A stretch of 11,617 nt of DNA from UBA7398 sp964567545 (GTDB taxonomy: Bacteria; Actinomycetota; Actinomycetes; Nanopelagicales; Nanopelagicaceae): the NCBI GenBank assembly GCA_964567545.1, contig CAZMNB010000034.1, forward strand, positions 1 to 11,617, read 5' to 3'. The position numbers and the translations under genes were made by a program. The notes beneath the pieces are model-generated. The model was not told the DNA's origin and did not search any database. It saw only the letters and a program-made list of their open reading frames with translations. This document shows, piece after piece, positions 1 through 5,647 of the stretch. Position 1 is the first letter of the stretch, and the number at the start of each line of letters is the position of its first letter.

Positions 1-93
1 TCATTTTTTGCTGGGCTAGCTAAAGTAGATGCCCGCGAATTTTACGAAGTTGATGATCCGCAAGATCGTAAAGCCCCAACTGTTAAATTTTAA
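1..93 (+). CDS. lemA: LemA family protein, C-terminal end (partial)
   Basis: An open frame enters from the left edge and stops with TAA at 91-93, giving 30 residues that begin SFFAGLAKVDAREFYEVDD and end in KAPTVKF. LemA proteins typically end in a phenylalanine-rich stretch followed by a short acidic segment and a hydrophobic V-x-F terminus, which this resembles. The stronger argument is context: htpX starts 4 bp after the stop, and lemA-htpX is a common gene pair. LemA is a membrane-anchored coiled-coil protein of unclear role. Only the tail is visible, so the identification is an inference from the ending and the neighbour. Confidence 0.6.
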   Translation, partial: SFFAGLAKVDAREFYEVDDPQDRKAPTVKF

Positions 94-97
94 ATAG

Positions 98-994
98 ATG
101 GCAGATAATTCTTTTAGAGTGATGCAGGCGAGTAATCGCCGCAAAACCATTGGCTTGTTAATCGGCATGGCAGTTCTAATTTGGTTAGTCGCTTACGCCG
201 CTATGACTTACTTCGGCGCAACTGGAATTGGCGTCATGCCATTCGCGGTTGGTATCGCTTTGATTTCGGTCTGGGGTTCTTATTACGCATCTGATTCATT
301 AGTAGTGCGGATGACTGGTGCGCGGGTGATTGAAGAATCTGAAAATCCAAAATTATTTGGCCTAATCCAAGAAGTAACAATTGCTAGTGGTCTTCCAATG
401 CCTAAAGTTGCAATCGTGCAAGATACTGCGCCAAATGCCTTTGCTACCGGAAGAAATCCTGAGCATGCACTAATAGCTTTCACAACCGGGATATTGGATG
501 CAATGGACCGGGAACAGTTGCAAGGTGTTATCGCGCATGAAATGTCACATGTCGGCAATCGCGATACTTTAGTTTCAGCAATCGCTGCCACAACCGCGGG
601 TGCGATTGCGCTCTTGAGTGATTTCTTAATGCGGATGATGTGGTTTGGTGGCGGTCGTCGCGATCGAGATAGTAATTCAAACCCTATTGCGCTATTTCTT
701 TCGCTATTCGTTTTGATTTTAGCGCCGATTGCAGCAGTGCTTCTTCGATCCGCTATATCTCGTCGTCGCGAAGCACTTGCTGATGCAACTGCGGTAAGTT
801 TTACAAGAAACCCAGCTGGTCTGCGATCAGCGTTAGAAGTATTAGCGCGCGACTCAACGGTAGTCAAAGCTAAATCAAATGCGGTTGCACATATTTGGAT
901 TGAATCACCACTTGATGCTTCTAGTGTTTCAAAATTATTTGCTACACATCCGCCGATTCAAGAACGGATTGCAGCACTTCGCGCCATGGAGTAA
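98..994 (+). CDS. htpX: HtpX, M48-family membrane zinc metalloprotease
   Basis: This 298-residue protein matches the usual HtpX length. It has two membrane segments near the N-terminus (about residues 17-37 and 43-63), the zinc-protease motif HEMSH at 147-151 (H147 and H151 as zinc ligands, E148 as catalytic base), and two more hydrophobic segments (about 157-175 and 196-218). The third ligand is E225 in REALADA, and a C-terminal FATHPPIQERIAAL is typical of the family. HtpX is an integral membrane protease with its active site on the cytoplasmic side that degrades damaged or misfolded membrane proteins. The ATG lies 4 bp after the lemA stop without an obvious Shine-Dalgarno, suggesting translational coupling. 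The gene ends 6 bp before the convergent histidine kinase gene, with no visible terminator between. Confidence 0.95.
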   Translation: MADNSFRVMQASNRRKTIGLLIGMAVLIWLVAYAAMTYFGATGIGVMPFAVGIALISVWGSYYASDSLVVRMTGARVIEESENPKLFGLIQEVTIASGLPMPKVAIVQDTAPNAFATGRNPEHALIAFTTGILDAMDREQLQGVIAHEMSHVGNRDTLVSAIAATTAGAIALLSDFLMRMMWFGGGRRDRDSNSNPIALFLSLFVLILAPIAAVLLRSAISRRREALADATAVSFTRNPAGLRSALEVLARDSTVVKAKSNAVAHIWIESPLDASSVSKLFATHPPIQERIAALRAME

Positions 995-1000
995 ATAGTT

Positions 1001-2482
1001 TTACATCTCCACTGTTGGAAAAAAGAGTGTAAATGTTGCACCTTTCCCAAGTTCCGATTTAACTGAAACGCTGCCACCATGCGCACCCATAACCGCATCC
1101 ACAATAGATAAGCCAAGTCCGCTGCCATCTAGGCCGCTTCGCACTCGTGAAGGATCTGCACGATAGAAGCGCTCAAATACCTTCACTTGGTCTGCTTCAG
1201 ATAGGCCGGGGCCATTATCAGTAACTGAAATAGTGGTACCCGTTTCGTTCTGTGCAACTGCAATATTTACCGCGGTTCCATCAGGGGTATGGCTCTGCGC
1301 ATTAGCGATTAGATTTGCAATTACTTGATGGATTCGTTGTGAATCACCGAGAATGTAAACATCACTATCTGCATGGCTAACCGTAATTGGGTGGGTATTT
1401 TTCGCTGCCTGTGCTGAGGCCACAACTTCATTAATAAGCGTTTTAACATCTACTGGATCGCGTTGTAATTCCCGAGCCTGATCTAATCGCGCTAATAATA
1501 ATAAATCTTCCACCAAAGTACTCATACGAATAGATTCTTTTTCAATTCGCTGAACCAACTCTGCAGTTTTCTCTTCACCTTGCACCGCACCTTGACGATG
1601 TAATTCCGCAAACCCACGAATTGCAGTCAACGGTGTTCGAAGTTCATGGCTGGCATCAGCAACAAAACGCCGCAATTTTTCTTCACTAGCTAGTCGGAGC
1701 GCAAACGATTCTTCAATACGAGAAAGCATCTGGTTTAGTGAAGTTACTAACCGACCGACTTCAGTATTTGGTTTTGCATCTGGCAGACGCGCCGATAGGT
1801 CGCCACTTGCAATAGCTTCTGCCGTCTCTTCAATTCTTGTTAACGGCCGCAACGAGATGTCAATTATTCTGCGCGAGGCAAGTGCAATTGCAACAAGGGC
1901 TAGTAACCCAATTAATAAAAATAAGAAACGTAGCCGAGCAATAGTTTTATCAACATCTTCTAACGAAACTGCTGCTACAACGCTGCCGAAGCCAGATGGT
2001 AGTGTGCGCGCCAAGACTCGAAAATGTGTGTCGTCCTTGCCCATTTCCATCGTATAAGGCTTACCTTCATGGGATATAACATCCGCAGTAGTCATATTAG
2101 AAACTACGCCAGAAAATTGATTTGTACTTAAATCACCACCGAGAGTTCCCACAACCACTCCTGCAGGATCTAACAAAGTAATTGAGATTGCGGTGGGAAC
2201 GCCACTTAGCGGCCGAACTTGCTTAAATGGTTGAGTTTCATCGCTACTTACCTCTTGATCCTGGGCAATCCCAGCACGGTCCAATCGAAGTAGTGATCCG
2301 CCCGCGATATCGATTAATTGTTTATCAACTTGCGCAATCAAAAAGCTACGAAAGGCGCTCTGGGCTGCAAAATCAGATGCGATAAACCCCATAGCACCCA
2401 ACACCACAACCCCTAGGACGAGTCGATTACGAAGACTCCAGGTATTTGTTGCGCTATTAACTCGGTGCAGTGGGGATTTCAT
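1001..2482 (-). CDS. Membrane sensor histidine kinase (HAMP, HisKA, HATPase)
   Basis: A 493-residue two-component sensor. Order of parts: short cytoplasmic tail; first membrane segment about 20-37; extracytoplasmic sensor of about 140 residues; second membrane segment about 184-203; HAMP linker about 204-256; HisKA with phosphoacceptor H279 in FVADASHELRTPL; HATPase_c with N box NLIANA (390-395), G1 DNGPGL (422-427), F box FERFYR (436-441) and G2 GSGLGLSI (453-460). All catalytic motifs are intact. The layout is that of the actinobacterial MprB/PrrB/TrcS-like class, but I cannot say which, and the signal is unknown. It starts 17 bp after the response regulator gene and is surely co-transcribed with it. 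Upstream of the ATG is only a weak Shine-Dalgarno (GCGAAGC), consistent with coupling to the regulator gene. Confidence 0.95.
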   Translation of the reverse strand: MKSPLHRVNSATNTWSLRNRLVLGVVVLGAMGFIASDFAAQSAFRSFLIAQVDKQLIDIAGGSLLRLDRAGIAQDQEVSSDETQPFKQVRPLSGVPTAISITLLDPAGVVVGTLGGDLSTNQFSGVVSNMTTADVISHEGKPYTMEMGKDDTHFRVLARTLPSGFGSVVAAVSLEDVDKTIARLRFLFLLIGLLALVAIALASRRIIDISLRPLTRIEETAEAIASGDLSARLPDAKPNTEVGRLVTSLNQMLSRIEESFALRLASEEKLRRFVADASHELRTPLTAIRGFAELHRQGAVQGEEKTAELVQRIEKESIRMSTLVEDLLLLARLDQARELQRDPVDVKTLINEVVASAQAAKNTHPITVSHADSDVYILGDSQRIHQVIANLIANAQSHTPDGTAVNIAVAQNETGTTISVTDNGPGLSEADQVKVFERFYRADPSRVRSGLDGSGLGLSIVDAVMGAHGGSVSVKSELGKGATFTLFFPTVEM

Positions 2483-2499
2483 TGAAAAAGCTTCGCTAA

Positions 2500-3252
2500 T
2501 TAATTCTTAGCAGGCAATCGCAACCGATAACCAACGCCGCGAACGGTATGAATCATTGCTGGATCGTAGATATCAATCTTCTTGCGTAGGTAAGAAATAT
2601 ATGTTTCAACGATACCAGCGTCGCCACGAAAATCGTATTGCCATACGTGGTCCAGAATTTGTGACTTACTTACAACACGGTCAGCATTTATCATCAGATA
2701 ACGTAGCAAAATAAATTCAGTGGGTGAGAGTTCAACCAAATTTCCAGCTCGACGCACTTCATGTGTTGCTTCGTTCAATTCCAAATCGGCAAAATGTAGC
2801 TTCTCTTCATCAGGCGCTACCTCAATTACACCAGTCCGACGGAGCAGCGCACGAAGACGTGCTACTAATTCTTCTAAACTAAATGGCTTTGTAACATAAT
2901 CATCACCGCCGATGCTTAAACCTTTTATTTTGTCTTCAGTTGCATCTTTTGCGGTTAAGAAAAGTACGCCAACGTTGTATCCACTTGCGCGAAGTTGTCG
3001 GCAAACTTCAAATCCATCTAGATCTGGCAACATCACATCAAGTACAAGCGCATGTGGTTTGAATTCTTCAGCCACGCGCAAAGCTTCAGCGCCGTTACCG
3101 GCAGTGCGAACATCAAAACCAACAAAACGTAAACTTGTTGAAATTAATTCGCTAATACTGTTTTCATCATCGACCACAAGAATGCGATGCATTTTTACAT
3201 CGGCCTCGTTAGCCATATTTCTATCTCTCTCTAGAAGTCCTGTGTTTTTCAT
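2500..3252 (-). CDS. OmpR/PhoB-family response regulator
   Basis: A 250-residue regulator. The receiver domain (about 22-138) has the acidic pair D28-D29, phosphorylation site D72 in LVLDVMLPD, T100 and K122 in VTKPFSLEEL. A winged-helix DNA-binding domain follows (about 150-247), ending in the typical VRGVGYRLRLP. It should be phosphorylated by the kinase encoded 17 bp downstream. I chose the ATG at 3252 because GAGGTGAT, a near-perfect Shine-Dalgarno, lies five bases before it. This adds about 20 residues ahead of the usual start of the receiver. A second in-frame ATG at 3216 (residue 13) has a weaker purine tract (AGAGAGAT) and could be an alternative start. The closest named relatives are MprA/TrcR-type regulators, but paralogues cannot be told apart here. 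Confidence 0.95.
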   Translation of the reverse strand: MKNTGLLERDRNMANEADVKMHRILVVDDENSISELISTSLRFVGFDVRTAGNGAEALRVAEEFKPHALVLDVMLPDLDGFEVCRQLRASGYNVGVLFLTAKDATEDKIKGLSIGGDDYVTKPFSLEELVARLRALLRRTGVIEVAPDEEKLHFADLELNEATHEVRRAGNLVELSPTEFILLRYLMINADRVVSKSQILDHVWQYDFRGDAGIVETYISYLRKKIDIYDPAMIHTVRGVGYRLRLPAKN

Positions 3253-3257
3253 GGATT

Positions 3258-3265
3258 ATCACCTC
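3258..3265 (-). promoter_or_regulatory. Strong Shine-Dalgarno of the response regulator gene
   Basis: On the minus strand GAGGTGAT stands five bases upstream of the ATG at 3252. It pairs almost perfectly with the 16S rRNA 3' end and is the best ribosome binding site in the window. It decides the start over the internal ATG codons at 3216 and 3192. Confidence 0.75.
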
Positions 3266-3286
3266 GAGGCGAGCATTCTCCTATAA

Positions 3287-3303
3287 CCTGAGTGTTTCCT
3301 GAG
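3287..3303 (-). repeat. Direct repeat CTCAGG-N5-CTCAGG, possible regulator-binding site
   Basis: Read on the minus strand, two CTCAGG copies are spaced 11 bp start to start, within the 79-bp gap upstream of the response regulator gene. A possible -10 (TATAGG, poor match) follows directly. OmpR-family regulators commonly bind tandem half-sites one helical turn apart, and many control their own gene. The repeat is seen; the operator role is inferred. Confidence 0.35.
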
Positions 3304-3331
3304 AAGCATCTGCGGCCGAACAATGAATAAT

Positions 3332-5425
3332 TTAGGGCTTAACCGAACGAAGTAGCGCTTGAGCTACGTCGAGAACTTCGACCGAGGATTCCCGAGCGGC
3401 TACCCCATCGCTAACCATCACGCGACAAAATGGGCACCCAACTGCAACTTCTTCAGCTCCGGTCGCAATTGCTTCGTCCACGCGATTTAAATTAATTCGA
3501 GTTCCGATCTTCTCTTCCATCCACATTCGACCACCACCTGCGCCACAACAAAATGAACGCTCTTGGTTACGTGGCATCTCGGTAATTTCAATACCAGTAG
3601 ATTCCAATAATTCACGTGGTGGTTCATAAATTTTATTATGTCGACCTAAATAACAAGGGTCATGATAAGTAAGTTTTTTTAGTGACTTATTTATCGGCTT
3701 CAATTTTCCTTCTTTAACTAAAGTATTTAAAAGTTGGGTGTGGTGCACCATTTCTAACTCGAAACCACTTTGGCGATAATCGCGACCGATGGTTGTGAAG
3801 CAATGTGGGCAAGTAACGACTACTTTTTTCTTGCCCTTAGGCCGACCTTGGAAAACTTCTTCAAATGTTTGAATATTTTCTTTTGCAAGAATTTGGTATA
3901 GGAATTCATTACCGGCACGTCGCGCCGGATCTCCCGTACAAGTTTCTTTCTTGCCGAGCACTGCAAAAGTTACACCTGACATGTAAAGCAACTCTGCAAC
4001 TGCTTTTGTTGTTTTCTTCGCACGATCTTCATAAGCGCCGGCGCATCCAACCCAGAATAAATACTCAACATCATCTGGCAATGTCCCTTCAACAACTCGA
4101 ATTGGGAAATCACACTCAGCAATCCAGCCATCGCGATCGGAACGATTTGAACCCCAAGGATTTCCAGCGTTTTCTAAATTTCTAAATGTGCCACCAAGTT
4201 CAGAAGGAAATTCAGATTCAACTAAAACTTGGAAGCGACGCATATTAACAATGTGATCAATATGTTCGATATCGACTGGACATTCATTTACGCAAGCACC
4301 GCAAGTTGTACATGACCATAGAACTTCTTGTGAAATCGAGGTGCCCACAATTGGCTGATCTACCCCTACTTTTATAAGCGCTTCGCCGCTTTTCTTCTCA
4401 TTAAATGCCCATTCGCTTTTTCCTAGAGCGTGATCTCGCATCGCCATGATTAATAATTTTGGCGAGAGCGGCTTATCGGTATGCCAAGCCGGGCATTGCG
4501 ATTGGCAACGCCCGCATTCTGTGCAGCTCGCCATATCTAGCAAGCCCTTCCAAGAAATATCGGAAGTTTTACCTAACCCAAATAAATCATCCTCTGAAGG
4601 ATCTTCGAAATCAATTTCTTTACCTTTAGATAACATAACTGGCAGCGCGCCGAGCGTTGGCGTCGAACCAGCGTTACGTTTGAAATAAATATTAAATGGC
4701 GCAAGGAAGCGGTGCCACGCAACCCCCATCGTTAAATTAGTAGCGATCACAATAAACCAAGTCATCGAAACCACAATTTTTATTGTTGCGACAACTTGTA
4801 CTGCAACTTCAAGCGAACTTGATGAAGCGCCACTAAAAACCGAAACGATTGGGAAGGAGAGTGCGTAATGCCAATTCCAACTTGTTACACCAGCGAGCGC
4901 GCCTTCAAGTCCGCGAAGTGTTAAAACGCAAAGTGCAACTATAACAATCACACCTTCTACAAAATAAGCTTTCCATGAAGTGGATCCAAAGAATCGGGAA
5001 CTTCGCCCTTTTTTAACAATTCGAGTTGCTTGTCGAATTCCAATCAAAGTAATGATGCCAATACCAGTTAGCCAAGCAATAGCTTCCACAAATAATTCGT
5101 AACCAACAAAGTGTCCGATTAACGGCAATACAAACTCCGGGTTTACAACTTGACCGAAGGCGGTAACCAATGTGCCAAAGAGAGCGCCGAAACCAACCAT
5201 GACAAACCAATGTGCAATTCCAGTTCCAGTGAAGTTCAACATCTTTGCGTGTGACAAAATCTCGTGCGCTGTTGTGGCTAATCGATAACCAGGTCGATCT
5301 CTACGAGTTGGGTCTGGTTGTCCGGCTTTAATCCGCAGGTAGAGCTCGCGCCCCTTCACCGAAATCGCCAGAATCGCAATTGCGGAGACCGTGTATGAAA
5401 CCAGCGCTAATAGCAGAGTGAGCAT
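3332..5425 (-). CDS. Membrane-bound iron-sulfur oxidoreductase (HdrD/GlpC-like, two CCG domains)
   Basis: A 697-residue protein. The N-terminal part (about 1-240) holds five or six membrane helices (about 1-21, 68-90, 108-130, 155-172, 207-232) resembling the cytochrome b-type subunit of nitrate reductase (NarI-like), with several histidines that could bind haem. Then come two 4Fe-4S motifs, C301-x2-C304-x2-C307-x3-C311 and C372-x2-C375-x2-C378-x3-C382. Two CCG domains follow, with cysteines C461, C496, C539/C542 and C591, C626/C627, C664/C667. The family links to heterodisulfide reductase HdrD and glycerol-3-phosphate dehydrogenase GlpC, and probably moves electrons between a cytoplasmic partner and the quinone pool. 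The substrate is unknown. Mycobacterial Rv0338c, annotated as an iron-sulfur-binding reductase, is a likely relative. It is transcribed divergently from dnaK. No Shine-Dalgarno is seen, which fits a leaderless message. Confidence 0.9.
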   Translation of the reverse strand: MLTLLLALVSYTVSAIAILAISVKGRELYLRIKAGQPDPTRRDRPGYRLATTAHEILSHAKMLNFTGTGIAHWFVMVGFGALFGTLVTAFGQVVNPEFVLPLIGHFVGYELFVEAIAWLTGIGIITLIGIRQATRIVKKGRSSRFFGSTSWKAYFVEGVIVIVALCVLTLRGLEGALAGVTSWNWHYALSFPIVSVFSGASSSSLEVAVQVVATIKIVVSMTWFIVIATNLTMGVAWHRFLAPFNIYFKRNAGSTPTLGALPVMLSKGKEIDFEDPSEDDLFGLGKTSDISWKGLLDMASCTECGRCQSQCPAWHTDKPLSPKLLIMAMRDHALGKSEWAFNEKKSGEALIKVGVDQPIVGTSISQEVLWSCTTCGACVNECPVDIEHIDHIVNMRRFQVLVESEFPSELGGTFRNLENAGNPWGSNRSDRDGWIAECDFPIRVVEGTLPDDVEYLFWVGCAGAYEDRAKKTTKAVAELLYMSGVTFAVLGKKETCTGDPARRAGNEFLYQILAKENIQTFEEVFQGRPKGKKKVVVTCPHCFTTIGRDYRQSGFELEMVHHTQLLNTLVKEGKLKPINKSLKKLTYHDPCYLGRHNKIYEPPRELLESTGIEITEMPRNQERSFCCGAGGGRMWMEEKIGTRINLNRVDEAIATGAEEVAVGCPFCRVMVSDGVAARESSVEVLDVAQALLRSVKP

Positions 5426-5431
5426 TGTCGA

Positions 5432-5437
5432 AGAATA
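5432..5437 (-). promoter_or_regulatory. Candidate -10 element giving a leaderless transcript of the iron-sulfur gene
   Basis: On the minus strand TATTCT (5 of 6 to TATAAT) ends six bases before the ATG at 5425, so transcription would begin at or next to the A of the start codon. No Shine-Dalgarno is present in the same stretch, as expected for a leaderless mRNA, a form common in actinobacteria. No good -35 is seen about 17 bp upstream. Confidence 0.35.
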
Positions 5438-5500
5438 GGCGAGTCAGCCAAGCAGCGAAGAGAAGGGTTAACCCGACGCTTGAGCCCGAACCGGAAGTGT

Positions 5501-5530
5501 GGGAATAGATCTGGAGGCTCGCTGGTTAGA
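5501..5530 (+). promoter_or_regulatory. SigH/SigR-type (ECF) promoter upstream of dnaK
   Basis: GGGAAT at 5501-5506 and GTTAGA at 5525-5530 are separated by exactly 18 bases. This equals the actinobacterial SigR/SigH consensus (GGGAAT-N18-GTT) for thiol-oxidative and heat stress. Transcription would start near 5537, leaving a leader of about 110 nt ahead of the dnaK ATG. In Mycobacterium and Corynebacterium the dnaK operon is a known SigH target, which supports the reading. The match is seen in sequence; activity is inferred. Confidence 0.65.
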
Positions 5531-5541
5531 CCGAGAGCAAC

Positions 5542-5562
5542 CTTGAGCCTCCTCGACTCAAT
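5542..5562 (+). promoter_or_regulatory. HAIR operator (HspR binding site) of the dnaK operon
   Basis: The inverted repeat CTTGAGC-N7-ACTCAAT matches the HspR-associated inverted repeat CTTGAGT-N7-ACTCAAG in 12 of 14 conserved positions, with the exact 7-bp spacer. It lies just downstream of the predicted SigH-type start site and just upstream of a TTGACC -35-like element, so bound HspR could block both. The repressor is encoded as the last gene of the same operon, and in Streptomyces DnaK acts as its corepressor. Confidence 0.85.
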
Positions 5563-5564
5563 CT

Positions 5565-5585
5565 TTTGACCGTAGGCGACTCAAT
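5565..5585 (+). promoter_or_regulatory. Second, imperfect HAIR overlapping a -35-like element
   Basis: TTTGACC-N7-ACTCAAT shares an intact right half with the first HAIR: the 9-bp string CGACTCAAT occurs at 5554-5562 and again at 5577-5585, 23 bp apart. The left half keeps only TTGA and doubles as a TTGACC -35 candidate (5566-5571). A possible -10, GAGAAT (5590-5595), follows after 18 bp and would start transcription near 5602. Tandem HAIRs occur at Streptomyces dnaK. The repeat is clear, but both the site and this promoter are tentative. Confidence 0.45.
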
Positions 5586-5631
5586 GTTAGAGAATGACCC
5601 TATTGACCCCAAGCAGACGAACCAAGAAACC

Positions 5632-5637
5632 AAGGAG
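5632..5637 (+). promoter_or_regulatory. Shine-Dalgarno deciding the dnaK start
   Basis: AAGGAG stands ten bases before the ATG at 5648. It selects this start over the in-frame ATG at 5594, which would add 18 residues not found in DnaK proteins. Confidence 0.7.
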
Positions 5638-5647
5638 CAACACAAAA

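Noticed and set aside
283..867. 194-residue open frame antisense to htpX
   Set aside because: It lies wholly inside htpX, is rich in Ser/Arg/Ala as reverse-frame shadows are, and has no family motif. HtpX has all its catalytic residues.
2912..3286. 124-residue open frame antisense to the response regulator
   Set aside because: It is a low-complexity Ser/Thr-rich shadow of the receiver domain coding strand, without a ribosome binding site or recognisable domain.
5591..5607. TTGACC at 5602-5607 as an additional -35 box
   Set aside because: No acceptable -10 hexamer is found 16-18 bp downstream, and a start there would lie within or after the dnaK Shine-Dalgarno.
5594..5647. In-frame N-terminal extension of DnaK from the ATG at 5594
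   Set aside because: The added 18 residues do not belong to any DnaK N-terminus I know, and the ATG at 5648 has AAGGAG upstream and yields the classical MARAVGIDLGTTNS start. The stretch is leader RNA.
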